A stretch of 64,000 nt of DNA from Thermoanaerobaculia bacterium (GTDB taxonomy: Bacteria > Acidobacteriota > Thermoanaerobaculia > Multivoradales > J023), in the NCBI GenBank assembly GCA_028066595.1, contig JALCBJ010000003.1, positions 1 to 64,000 of the forward strand. Reading direction: 5' to 3'. The notes under the pieces are model-generated. The model had not been told where the DNA came from and did no database searches. It saw only the letters and a list, made by a program, of their open reading frames with translations. The position numbers were made by a program, and so were the translations under genes. Positions 30,088 to 39,236 of the stretch are shown piece by piece (position 1 is the stretch's first letter; each line of letters begins with the position of its first letter).

Positions 30088-32112
30088 TCAAAGACCGAGC
30101 CGTGCCACCATCTCGTCGAAGCGCGGATCTTCCTGCAGCGAGCGCAGGAACGGCTCGACCTTGAGGTAGGGCACGCTGTGAGACCGCTCGTCGAGCGCCC
30201 GTTCCAAGGCCGCGAAGGCCTCGTCGTGATCTCCCAGGCCCACCTCGAGAATCGCACGGGCGAACGGATCCTCCCAAGGAAGCTCCAGCATCAACCGGCG
30301 GCACTCCTTGGCTTCCTCCGTTCTCCCTGCCTGGGCCAGCGTCCAACCGTAGATCGCCAGGGGAGCCGGCCGCCAGGGGTGGTTGTCTTTGTCCCCTGAC
30401 GGAGCCATGCGCTCGATCGCCTCTTCGTATCGACCCTCGATGGCCAGTGACCACGAAACATATCCCCGGACGTCATGGCCTTCCTCGCCCAACAAGGCCA
30501 CTGCCAGTTGGAAGATCGAATACACCCGGTCGTAGTGACCTGCATGAAAATAGACATGCGACGCTGCGCGGTAACTCGTCGGGCTGAGGGGATCCAGCTT
30601 CACAGACTCCTTCACTTGCTCCATAGCCTCGTCGAATCGACCCAAGAAGGTGAGGAAGTAGGCATAGCGCTGACGCACCCAAGCGTCGCTGGGATTGGTC
30701 TGAAGGGCGCGGCGCAGGTGGCGTTCTGCCGCCTGCCAATCCCAGCGGTAGAGAATATCGGCCGTTGCCGTGACGCCGTGGGCCTCGGCGGACTCCGGAT
30801 CTAGCTCCAGAGCCCGTTCGGTAGAAGCCAAAGCTACCTCCCACAGGTCCGCATCCCATACGTCGCCGATGGCAGTGCCGAGCTCCGCTGCTCTCGCGTA
30901 GGCCCGTGCTCTGCCTGAGTGGGCGGGCGCGTAACCGGGACTCATCTCGATGGCTCGTTCGAAGAGCACTGCGGCCTCTTCCAACGGTCCCGAACCGATC
31001 CGATTCAGCTGATAGCGCGCCTGCAAATACACCTCGTAGGCTTCGGGATCCACCAATTCTTCGGTGTGCGGCGGAGCCACGATCGTAGGTTCCAGCGTCT
31101 TGCGCACCTCGTCGGCGATGGCACGCGAAACCTCCGCCTGGAGCGCCAGAACATTGCGCAGATCGCGCTCGTAGGTCTCGACCCAGCTGTAGGTATGTCG
31201 CTCGTCCGGCGTTCGATGTAGCTCCGTGAGGCGCACGGTGATCCGGACCCGCTCGCCCGCTCGCTGGATCGTACCTTCTACCAGCGCGTCGATCCCCACT
31301 CCGCGAGCGCGTTCGAGGACCGAGTCGTCTTCCGAAAGCAACTGCGCGACGGAGTGATGGGATATGACGCCCACGGTCCCAGCTTGGGCCAGCCGAGCCT
31401 CCAGGGCCTCGGTCATTCCTGCAGCGAAGAATTCCTCGCTTTCAGAAACTCCCTCGGCTGCGGGTTCTTGAGATAGGTCCACCAGTGGCAGTACCGCCAC
31501 CAGTTTCGGATCGTCGGTCACGACCTCCGGTTTCGTCCGTGCCTTCGGCGAGGCATCGATGGTCGGACGGAAGGTCGGTACGGCGTAAAGCGACGCCAAC
31601 ACGACCAGCAGGAAGCCGGAAACGATCCAAGGACCGAAACGCACCCATCGACTCGGCTGGCCTACCTGTCCCAGGGCTTCTTCCATCGAGGCTTCGGGCG
31701 GAGGATCCGAGATTTCGCCGAGCGGCGACGGGAGAAGCTGCACATCGGCAATCAAGCGGTATCCGATCTTCGGAATCGTCTCCACATAGGAGGGGCTGCG
31801 CGCGTCGTCACCGAGCGCCCGCCGCAGCTCGGCCATCGTGCGCGTGAGAGCCGAGTCGCCCAGAAACTTCTGCTCCCAGACTCCCTCGAAAATCGCATCC
31901 TTACTCACTGGCTGCCGTGCACGGTGAACCAGAAAGAGCAACAAGTCCGACACCTTGGGCTCGAGACGGACTTGGCGCTCTCCCTGCGACAGACGATGGA
32001 GCAGCGGGCGAAACATCCACTCCCCGACCTGCCACTCTTGATCGGTAGTTGACGGTGCGACTGGATCGAACGACGGGGGGTGAGCTGGCTGCGGGATCGG
32101 GGTGTCCGTCAT
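30088..32112 (-). CDS. CadC-like winged-helix (OmpR/PhoB-type) transcriptional regulator with TolB/FlgO-like domain and TPRs
   Basis: GEWMFRPLLHRLSQGERQVRLEPKVSDLLLFLVHRARQPVSKDAIFEGVWEQKFLGDSALTRTMAELRRALGDDARSPSYVETIPKIGYRLIA; TM helix; KLVAVLPLVDLSQEP...; TPRs. Confidence 0.9.
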   Translation of the reverse strand: MTDTPIPQPAHPPSFDPVAPSTTDQEWQVGEWMFRPLLHRLSQGERQVRLEPKVSDLLLFLVHRARQPVSKDAIFEGVWEQKFLGDSALTRTMAELRRALGDDARSPSYVETIPKIGYRLIADVQLLPSPLGEISDPPPEASMEEALGQVGQPSRWVRFGPWIVSGFLLVVLASLYAVPTFRPTIDASPKARTKPEVVTDDPKLVAVLPLVDLSQEPAAEGVSESEEFFAAGMTEALEARLAQAGTVGVISHHSVAQLLSEDDSVLERARGVGIDALVEGTIQRAGERVRITVRLTELHRTPDERHTYSWVETYERDLRNVLALQAEVSRAIADEVRKTLEPTIVAPPHTEELVDPEAYEVYLQARYQLNRIGSGPLEEAAVLFERAIEMSPGYAPAHSGRARAYARAAELGTAIGDVWDADLWEVALASTERALELDPESAEAHGVTATADILYRWDWQAAERHLRRALQTNPSDAWVRQRYAYFLTFLGRFDEAMEQVKESVKLDPLSPTSYRAASHVYFHAGHYDRVYSIFQLAVALLGEEGHDVRGYVSWSLAIEGRYEEAIERMAPSGDKDNHPWRPAPLAIYGWTLAQAGRTEEAKECRRLMLELPWEDPFARAILEVGLGDHDEAFAALERALDERSHSVPYLKVEPFLRSLQEDPRFDEMVARLGL

Positions 32113-32321
32113 GGGTGCTCCTCCGTTCGGTACGACGACCATAGACACGCTGTTGCGGAGATGACAGGGGATTCCGAGATCCTAGGAAGTTCCGAGGCGT
32201 TTCCTAACCGCCAGGCGGCAACCCAGGGAGGCCTGAGGGACCCCGGTCTCAGACGAAGGGTTCCATCTCCGGTCCCGAGGCCAAAGCTCATGACCTGACC
32301 TCGGACAGCGCGCCACCCTGG

Positions 32322-32882
32322 ATGGATGAGCACCACATCCAGAACCTCACTCCGTTTCTGCATTCTCGGGCTTGTGCTCCTCGGCCTTTCGTGGCCGGGC
32401 ACGACGTCCGCTGTGGCTTTCGCATTCGACTTCGAATACTCGAGCTGCCACGTGTGACACCGTCCCGAACCACTCCCGTACCTCTAAGGACGGCAGGCGT
32501 CTTTTCGCATGGCGACGCAGCGCATCTTGCTGGAGCCTTCCGCATCGCCGTATCAAGGCTTCGCCTCCATCCGAGCTGCAGGGCACTCTTCGAGGAACTC
32601 GGAGCCGACGGGGAAGAACTGCTGGCGGGTAGTCTCTACGTGCGAGCCGGGAGCCATCACGAAACTCAGATCTGCGGACGCAGAGTAGCTGCCTTCACCG
32701 CCATCGGTAGCCCGGTAACTCGACTGTGCCGTAACTTCCGGCGGCTCGACGCCGAGCAGGCCGCTCTGATTCTACTTCACGAAGCATTGCACTTCGCCGG
32801 CTTGCCGGAAGCACCCCACGAGCCCGAAGCACCCACATCGCAGGAGATCAATCAGCTGGTTGCCGCGGGCTGCGGCCTGTAG
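32322..32882 (+). CDS. Hypothetical protein with HExxH motif (putative metallopeptidase-like)
   Basis: C-terminal AALILLHEALHFAGLPEAPHEPEAPTSQEINQLV; start uncertain. Confidence 0.6.
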   Translation: MDEHHIQNLTPFLHSRACAPRPFVAGHDVRCGFRIRLRILELPRVTPSRTTPVPLRTAGVFSHGDAAHLAGAFRIAVSRLRLHPSCRALFEELGADGEELLAGSLYVRAGSHHETQICGRRVAAFTAIGSPVTRLCRNFRRLDAEQAALILLHEALHFAGLPEAPHEPEAPTSQEINQLVAAGCGL

Positions 32883-32923
32883 AAACCGCTAGAGAGTTCG
32901 ATCCTTCGCTGTACGATGCCGGC

Positions 32924-33643
32924 ATGCAGTTTTTGCATCGAGACTCCCTCCTCTTCGAGTCTGGATCCGCCGGCGAGCCGTCTCGACGGCTGGTACAGAT
33001 CGCTTTCACTGGCAAAGGCCTGCCCGCCACGAAGCCCGAGGATTTCGGTCGTGCCGTAGGAGATCTGCTGCCCGTGGACGTAGAGCCCGCGTGGGTCCGG
33101 CAGATCCACTCGGCCGACGTCCTGGAGGCACGCAGCAGCGGTCCTTGCGGCCCGGCCGACGCACTCACCACCCGTGGCGCCGGCCTGGGTCTCTCGGTGG
33201 TGACCGCCGATTGCGTGCCGGTGCTGCTGGCCGGCTGGGGAACGGAAACCGCAGACGGGCTCAGGGAGCCGCAGATCGCCGCCGTTCATGCCGGCTGGCG
33301 AGGCATCGCGGCAGGAATTGTCGGCGAAGCCACCAGCCGCTTCGTAGAGCCGCCGAGAGCCGCATGGATCGGCCCTGCGATCGGTGGCACCGTTTACGAG
33401 GTCGGACCGGAGGTCGCTGGACAGATCGCCGCCGCAGCGGACGAGAGCGTCGTATCTATGGGACCGAACGGCCGCGAGCATGTGGATCTACGCCGGGCGG
33501 TGGAGAGTCAGTTGCGATCCCTGGGGGTGGGCGATGTCCGTCAGGTCGATCGCTGCACCTACAGCGATGAGTCCCTGTGGAGCTATCGCCGCGACGGCGA
33601 ACGAGCAGGGCGAAACTTGTCTGTCATCTGGATCGAGCCATAG
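32924..33643 (+). CDS. pgeF: Peptidoglycan editing factor PgeF (YfiH/laccase-domain family)
   Basis: VRQIHSADVL, VVTADCVPVLLAG, IAAVHAGWRGIAAGIV, WIGPAIGGTVYEVGPEV, CTYSDESLWSYRRDGERAGRNLSVIW. Confidence 0.93.
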   Translation: MQFLHRDSLLFESGSAGEPSRRLVQIAFTGKGLPATKPEDFGRAVGDLLPVDVEPAWVRQIHSADVLEARSSGPCGPADALTTRGAGLGLSVVTADCVPVLLAGWGTETADGLREPQIAAVHAGWRGIAAGIVGEATSRFVEPPRAAWIGPAIGGTVYEVGPEVAGQIAAAADESVVSMGPNGREHVDLRRAVESQLRSLGVGDVRQVDRCTYSDESLWSYRRDGERAGRNLSVIWIEP

Positions 33644-33771
33644 GCGACTGGATCGAGCAACATGCACAGCCTGCGCTGAGTCATCGCCAAGGTCGGAAGC
33701 GCGGAACCTGGTCCAGAGTCTCGGCCGAGACCTTCCCACCGACGCGCCCTGCCGAGCAGCCGGACACCTGG

Positions 33772-34890
33772 TCAGAAGCTGAAGTTGGACCGGCGAAAGC
33801 CTCTCGGATCCCGTCCAGGCACGCGGAGCTGGCCACAGGCGGCGCTGACGTCGTCACCCCGCTGCCTGCGAACGGTGACACGCGTTCCGAGCTCGGCGAG
33901 CCGTTTCCGGAAGGCCTCTACCCGCGCATCGGGCGGCCGTCGAAGCTTGGGATCCAGGACGGGATCGGGGTTGAGGGGAATCAGGTTCACCTTCGACGGA
34001 AGATTCTGAAGCAGTCGATGAAGCAGCTCCGCGTCGTCCGGCCCATCGTTCCAGCGATCGATCAGGATGTATTCGAAGGTGATGCGCTCTTTGGATCGGA
34101 GTGGGATCTGGCGGAGAGCACCGAGCAGGGCGGCGAGCGGATATTTCTTGTTGATCGGCATGAGCCGACTGCGCCGTTCGTCATCGGGCGCGTGGAGCGA
34201 GATGGCAAGGCGAGGCCGCTGTTCCCAGGCGGCTAGCTCCCGGAGCCCCGGGACGACGCCCGCGGTGGACAAGGTCACTCGTCGCCAAGAGATCTGTTCG
34301 AGGAGGATCTGCGTGGCGAGTCGCAAGTTCTCGGTGTTGAGCAACGGCTCGCCCATGCCCATGAAAACTACGTTGAGACCGTGGGTTCCCGGCCGCTCCA
34401 CGGCGCGGATCGCCAGCACCTGAGCGACGATCTCTCCCGCTGTCAAGTCGCGACCGGCACCCCAATACCCGGTGACACAGAAGCGGCAGGCCAGAGCGCA
34501 GCCTGCCTGACTCGATACACACAGGGTTCGACGGTCGCCCTCGGGTATGTCGACAGCCTCGATCGTGGCTCCGTCCGCGAGTCGAAACAGATACTTCTCG
34601 GTACCATCCGCCGATCGATGCCGTTTGACGACGTCTGGCAGCTCCAACGAGAAATGCGCGGAAAGATGTCGCCTCAGAGCCAGCGGCAGGGTGGTGACGT
34701 CGTCGAACCGCCGGATTCCCCGATCGTAGATGGCCCGGTAGATCTGGTCGACTCGAAACGAACGCTCGACATGAGGTGCGAGCACTTGCTGCAGCCGCGC
34801 CCGCGGCAACCCCAGCAAACTCATCTTTCCGGCCAGCGGCGAGCCGCCGTCTACGACCTTCGTCGTTTCCCGCGTTCCCACGTTCGTCAT
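33772..34890 (-). CDS. rlmN: 23S rRNA (adenine(2503)-C(2))-methyltransferase, radical SAM
   Basis: QIYRAIYDRGIRRFDDVTTLP, CVSSQAGCALACRFCVTG (CxxxCxxC), NVVFMGMGEPLLN, LAISLHAPDDERRSRLMPINKKYPL. Confidence 0.95.
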   Translation of the reverse strand: MTNVGTRETTKVVDGGSPLAGKMSLLGLPRARLQQVLAPHVERSFRVDQIYRAIYDRGIRRFDDVTTLPLALRRHLSAHFSLELPDVVKRHRSADGTEKYLFRLADGATIEAVDIPEGDRRTLCVSSQAGCALACRFCVTGYWGAGRDLTAGEIVAQVLAIRAVERPGTHGLNVVFMGMGEPLLNTENLRLATQILLEQISWRRVTLSTAGVVPGLRELAAWEQRPRLAISLHAPDDERRSRLMPINKKYPLAALLGALRQIPLRSKERITFEYILIDRWNDGPDDAELLHRLLQNLPSKVNLIPLNPDPVLDPKLRRPPDARVEAFRKRLAELGTRVTVRRQRGDDVSAACGQLRVPGRDPRGFRRSNFSF

Positions 34891-34909
34891 GGCCAGCTCG
34901 CCGAACAGC

Positions 34910-35311
34910 TCAGCTCTGATCGCGATTGGTTCTCTCGCGGCTTGCCTTGCTGCGTCCCGTCCGGCTCGGGTCGATTCCAAGCTCCCGTAGATACTCTACG
35001 TCCGCCTGCTCTAGGCGGTAGGTAGCTCGCTGCGGGAGCGGAATCCGATCTGGGCGCAACCCTCCAGTCGGGTCTCGCTTCGCTTCGCTGGTGCTCGAAG
35101 CCGCTCGCCGCCGAGGCTCGCTGGCTGGCACGAGGCGGATGGCACAAGAGCCATCCTTGTTTCGCCGCGGCTCCAGCCGCAAGAACAGAGAAAGTCCTGC
35201 ACGATGCACAGTCTCGACGACCTGCGCCGCATCGTCCGACTCGGAGAGTGCTTCACTCAACGTGCGGCCGAGACGCTCCAGCAGCTCCTGCAGCCTGTCG
35301 TCGACCGCCAC
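34910..35311 (-). CDS. Hypothetical protein between tatA and rlmN
   Basis: 133-aa ORF fitting precisely between tatA stop (35315) and rlmN start (34890), same strand; no family recognised. Confidence 0.6.
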   Translation of the reverse strand: MAVDDRLQELLERLGRTLSEALSESDDAAQVVETVHRAGLSLFLRLEPRRNKDGSCAIRLVPASEPRRRAASSTSEAKRDPTGGLRPDRIPLPQRATYRLEQADVEYLRELGIDPSRTGRSKASRERTNRDQS

Positions 35312-35314
35312 GGA

Positions 35315-35503
35315 TCAACCCTTGGCTTTCTCGTTCTCGGGCCGCGCGTCGCTGTTGCTCTCTCCGTCTTCGGCGCTCTTGAGCCCCTTCTTGAAGTTCG
35401 AGATCCCCTCCCCCAAACCCCGCCCGAGTTGGGGCAAGCGGGAGGCACCGAAGAGAACGACCACGATCAGGAAGATGACGATCAGTTCTTGGACGCCAGG
35501 CAT
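35315..35503 (-). CDS. tatA: Sec-independent translocase TatA/E
   Basis: [43 protein letters not shown]. Confidence 0.93.
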   Translation of the reverse strand: MPGVQELIVIFLIVVVLFGASRLPQLGRGLGEGISNFKKGLKSAEDGESNSDARPENEKAKG

Positions 35504-35598
35504 CGGGGTCTCCGTTTCAATCAAAGGGGAAAAGCCGCGGGTCCGAACGTCCGCGGGCCCGGGCGTGAATGCAGTCTAGCAGAGCAAACCGGCGAAGA

Positions 35599-35619
35599 AA
35601 CCGGCCGGATCGGCCGGTT
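35599..35619 (-). terminator. Probable terminator hairpin after the SLT gene
   Basis: Perfect 8-bp stem AACCGGCC-N5-GGCCGGTT followed on the minus strand by TTTCTT; 49 nt downstream of the 35668 stop. Confidence 0.5.
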
Positions 35620-35667
35620 GGCGGTCAGAATGGCACGTTGCCGAAGGTACGACGAGCTTCGCGCTAC

Positions 35668-36399
35668 TCAGACCGCCTGCCGTGCTCCTTCGACCCCACC
35701 GAGCAGCAGATCCGCCTCTTCGGAGGCTTGCCATACCGCGCGGTGGTGCCGCACGTAGAGCCGAAGCACCTTCTCGACGTAGGTCTGAGTTTCGGCGAAT
35801 GGAGGGACACCGCCGTAGCGACGGACATTGGTCGGTCCGGCGTTGTAAGCCGCCAGCGCTAGCTCCAAATCACCATCAAAACGCTTGAGCAGGAGTTGTA
35901 AGTACTCGGCGCCACGGTCGATATTCGCCGCAGGCTCGGTCAATACCTCGGCAGCCAGACCCGCCGTGGTGGGAAGAACCTGCATCAGACCTACCGCTCC
36001 ACGTCTTGACACCGCCTGCGGATCGAAGCTCGATTCGATCTCGATGACCGCCGCGAGCAGAAGCGAGTCGACTCCATAGCGCGACGAGGCGCGACGAATC
36101 ATGTCGCCGAAGGGCAGCGAAGATACGTACGCATGACGATCTTCGCGATCGTGGAAGCTACGAAAAACCTCGAATCCGGTGTTGCGGCGGCGGATCTCGT
36201 CACGTACCGAAGGAGCTTCCGAAAGGTCGTTTCGCTCGACCCAACGCGACACGTCTTCGATGACCCTCAGATCACCTGAATCCAGTGAGTCGAGATCGAG
36301 AGCGGGTACAGATCCGGTGGGAACGGTTGCGCTGAGAGCTGCAAGGATCAGCGCTAGCAACAAGACTCTGGCGCGATAGCGCGAGCTTCGAGTCGTCAT
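35668..36399 (-). CDS. Lytic transglycosylase (SLT domain)
   Basis: SSRYGVDSLLLAAVIEIESSFDPQAVSRRGAVGLMQVLPTTA, AEYLQLLLKRFDGDLELALAAYNAGPTNVRRYGGVPPFAETQTYVEKVL. Confidence 0.94.
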   Translation of the reverse strand: MTTRSSRYRARVLLLALILAALSATVPTGSVPALDLDSLDSGDLRVIEDVSRWVERNDLSEAPSVRDEIRRRNTGFEVFRSFHDREDRHAYVSSLPFGDMIRRASSRYGVDSLLLAAVIEIESSFDPQAVSRRGAVGLMQVLPTTAGLAAEVLTEPAANIDRGAEYLQLLLKRFDGDLELALAAYNAGPTNVRRYGGVPPFAETQTYVEKVLRLYVRHHRAVWQASEEADLLLGGVEGARQAV

Positions 36400-36659
36400 A
36401 AGGCTGGACCTCTTGATATAGACAAAACCCCAGCGAGGACGTCTGCCGACGACGACGCGGGTGGCTTGTTCAGTTACGAAGGGAAATCGAAAGGAAGGGA
36501 GGGCGAGCGCCCATCCCACGCCTTGATGGCTCATCGGGCAGCGACCAGGAGTCGCTACAGACCTCCGGGAGGGGGAAGGAGGCCTTCGAACCCTGAAGTA
36601 CGGCGACCCGCGAGGCGGGTTTCAGCCGAGAGTCTGCCAGAACCGTGCCAGGAGGCTCG

Positions 36660-36911
36660 TTATTCCCGCCGCCGGGGACGTACGACGTCTCGGGGTTCGA
36701 TGCCGAGACGTGACACCTTGTTTCGTAGGGTATTGCGATGGACGCCAAGCGCGTCAGCCGAACGGCTGAGATTTCCACGATGGGAGCGGAGGCAGCTGAC
36801 GATGAACTGACGTTCGAACTGTGCTCGAGCCTGTTCCAGGGTCAGACCGCGCTCGACCAGATCAGCCACCAGAAGCGACAGATCCTCATTGAGATTCTTG
36901 CGAGCGGACAC
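36660..36911 (-). CDS. Small Fis-type helix-turn-helix protein (GTG start)
   Basis: FERQFIVSCLRSHRGNLSRSADALGVHRNTLRNKVSRLGI; GTG start overlaps the TAG stop of the upstream lysM gene (TAGTG). Confidence 0.85.
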   Translation of the reverse strand: MSARKNLNEDLSLLVADLVERGLTLEQARAQFERQFIVSCLRSHRGNLSRSADALGVHRNTLRNKVSRLGIEPRDVVRPRRRE

Positions 36912-38140
36912 TACTTGAGCATCAATACGTCGCCGGGGAAGACCGTGTAGCGGCTCTCCAGGATGTTGGCGAGCGCAGTATCGCCGGTCACCGACAGGAT
37001 GCCGAGCTCACCGACCAATACGGGCGGGAATCCTTCCCGCCCGCGGCGATAGATCGTGAACACGTCTCCCGGGAGCACATCCTGGTTCTCACCCCGGTCG
37101 ATGAACACCAGATAGCCCTGTCCGACGGCAAGGACGCCGTCGAAGCTGCGGATCACGGCAGGTGCGTCAACCAAGGACTCAGCGGATGGCGGCGCGTTGA
37201 CCGGGCGCATCGGCGAGGGCCGGCGCAAGGGTACGGGCTCTGGCTCGAATAGACGGAGCTTCGTTCCCACGGGAATCATGTCGCAAGCACGGACGATCTC
37301 CCCGATGGAGGTGTCGTCCTGGACCGCCAGGATCCGAATCCGACCGCGATAGCGGTAGAACTGGCCTACCTCCTTCTTGGTCACGGGGTGAACTACCATG
37401 TCTTCCGGCCGGATCGCGTTCAGCAACTCACCCGCGGACAGACCGTCGGCTCGGCCGCCAGCGATGTAGACGATGTCGCCAGGTCCGAGGCCATACTTTT
37501 CGGTATCTCCCCTGCCGTAGAAGCCGGAGTAGTCCTCGTAGTCCCGATCGACCACATAGTCGAGCGTCGGCGTCAGGAAGTCGTACTCCGAAGCTGCGAT
37601 CTCGAAGGGGAACTCCTCGCCTTGCGGTGCGATGTACCCGGAGCAGTAGATCTGCGATTCAGAACCCAGAGCCACCGGTGCCTTGGTAGAACCCGCATCC
37701 TCGAACCAGCTTTCTTCCAGGGCCGCATCGGCTGCTGCCAGCTCGTCTGCCAGACCATCCGCAACGGCTTGGGCCATGGGATCGCCCACGACACCATCGG
37801 GAGAATGGATCTGGGCACCGGCCGGGATGATCAAGGGATCGCCCGGATAGATCCAGTGCGCGTCGAGAATGTACTGATTCGCCTCCCACAGCTGTGGCCA
37901 TAGGTAGGGATCGCCGAGCATGGTTCCCGAAATATCCCACAAGGTGTCGCCGGTCTGGATGACGTAGACGTTGGCGCCTTCGGGCGGCGTCGGTGGGGAC
38001 CATGCCGTCCAGTGATCGCCTTCCAAATGCAGGTTCGCCGGCGGCGACTGTGCGCCGACGAGAGTCGCCAGACTCAGTACCGAAGAAATGGCCAGCAGCG
38101 CGGCCAAATAGTGCTTGAACTCTCTTGCCCGACCCTTCAT
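36911..38140 (-). CDS. LysM-domain secreted protein
   Basis: Signal peptide; NVYVIQTGDTLWDISGTMLGDPYLWPQLWEANQYILDAHWIYPGDPLIIP. Confidence 0.9.
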   Translation of the reverse strand: MKGRAREFKHYLAALLAISSVLSLATLVGAQSPPANLHLEGDHWTAWSPPTPPEGANVYVIQTGDTLWDISGTMLGDPYLWPQLWEANQYILDAHWIYPGDPLIIPAGAQIHSPDGVVGDPMAQAVADGLADELAAADAALEESWFEDAGSTKAPVALGSESQIYCSGYIAPQGEEFPFEIAASEYDFLTPTLDYVVDRDYEDYSGFYGRGDTEKYGLGPGDIVYIAGGRADGLSAGELLNAIRPEDMVVHPVTKKEVGQFYRYRGRIRILAVQDDTSIGEIVRACDMIPVGTKLRLFEPEPVPLRRPSPMRPVNAPPSAESLVDAPAVIRSFDGVLAVGQGYLVFIDRGENQDVLPGDVFTIYRRGREGFPPVLVGELGILSVTGDTALANILESRYTVFPGDVLMLK

Positions 38141-38313
38141 CGTGACCTCCTGGTCCGGTGCGCCCGTCTCGGAAGACACCGGCTGCGGGTGGTTCCCGTG
38201 CTTCGCGATGCTCGTTCCGGTGTCGATTTCGAGGCTGCGTGCCCGAAGCCTATCCCCAGATCGCGCCGCATGTCGCCGGTGACCTATAGAGATGTGACGA
38301 TACCTCCATCAGA

Positions 38314-38338
38314 CGTCAGAACGTCAAGGTACCGTCAA
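38314..38338 (-). promoter_or_regulatory. Cluster of TGACG repeats upstream of lysM (TTGACGgtaccTTGACGttcTGACG on the minus strand)
   Basis: cgtcaa at 38322-38327 and 38333-38338 spaced 11 bp; third cgtca at 38314-38318. Confidence 0.3.
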
Positions 38339-38426
38339 CCAGGTCGCTCTGTCAAGCATCGAATCAGGGAGAAACCGCTTTTTTCATCAGCACTTAGGCG
38401 GCACCCGAAGCAGTACGCCCTCGACC

Positions 38427-39236
38427 TCAGCGTAGCTGGTCCAGCCGCTCTTGCGCCGTGATCGCCGCTGCCGAGCCCGCGAATCGAAGCACGACCTCCT
38501 CGTAGGTCCGCACCGCACGCGCGGTCTGTCCGAGAGCTTCCAGGCAGCGCCCCGCCTTCAGCAAAGCATCTGGAATCTTGTTGCCGTCGGGATATTGCTC
38601 GACCGTGGTCGTATACGACTCGAGAGCTGCCGCGAAGTCTCCTCGGGCCCAACGACTCTCACCGATCCAGAAGTATGCGTTGTCGGCCAGATCGCTGGCC
38701 GGATAGCGGCTCAGGAAAAGACGGAAAGCGCGCTCGGCCTCTGGGTATTGCTGCTGGTGGAAGAGTGCGTATCCCTGGTCGTAGAGCTTCTCACCACCCG
38801 TCGAGTCTCCGGCTTCAGTCTGTACCTCGGTGGGAGTGCTCTGGGCGGGCGGTGAAGGCGCGATCGGCGGCGGGTCGGGCTCTTCCAACTCGAATTCTTC
38901 GACACCACCGAGCCCGCGGAGCGCCACGTCATCGTTGATCGTCGTCGGCTCCTCGGCGCCACCCACGACTCCGCCCCCGTGCTCCGACGGTCCCGAGGCC
39001 AACTGGGCTCGCAGCTCTGTCAGCTCTTCCGCCAAGCGCTGAATCTCCAGATCCCGCATGACCAGCTCGCGACGGAGCTCGACCACCCGCGCACGCAGTT
39101 GCTGGACCTCGTCGTCGGCATTGTCGGCCCTAGCGGGCGCCGGTGCCAGCAAACCGGCACCGCCCCATACGACAAGCCAGGCCATCGAGGCCGGAAACCA
39201 GGACTCGCGCAAGATCCGTCGGAACGCGATTCTCAT
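38427..39236 (-). CDS. ybgF: Tol-Pal-system YbgF/CpoB-like protein (coiled coil + TPR)
   Basis: Signal peptide; coiled coil VQQLRARVVELRRELVMRDLEIQRLAEELTELRAQL; YDQGYALFHQQQYPEAERAFRLFLSRYPASDLADNAYFWIGE. Confidence 0.9.
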   Translation of the reverse strand: MRIAFRRILRESWFPASMAWLVVWGGAGLLAPAPARADNADDEVQQLRARVVELRRELVMRDLEIQRLAEELTELRAQLASGPSEHGGGVVGGAEEPTTINDDVALRGLGGVEEFELEEPDPPPIAPSPPAQSTPTEVQTEAGDSTGGEKLYDQGYALFHQQQYPEAERAFRLFLSRYPASDLADNAYFWIGESRWARGDFAAALESYTTTVEQYPDGNKIPDALLKAGRCLEALGQTARAVRTYEEVVLRFAGSAAAITAQERLDQLR

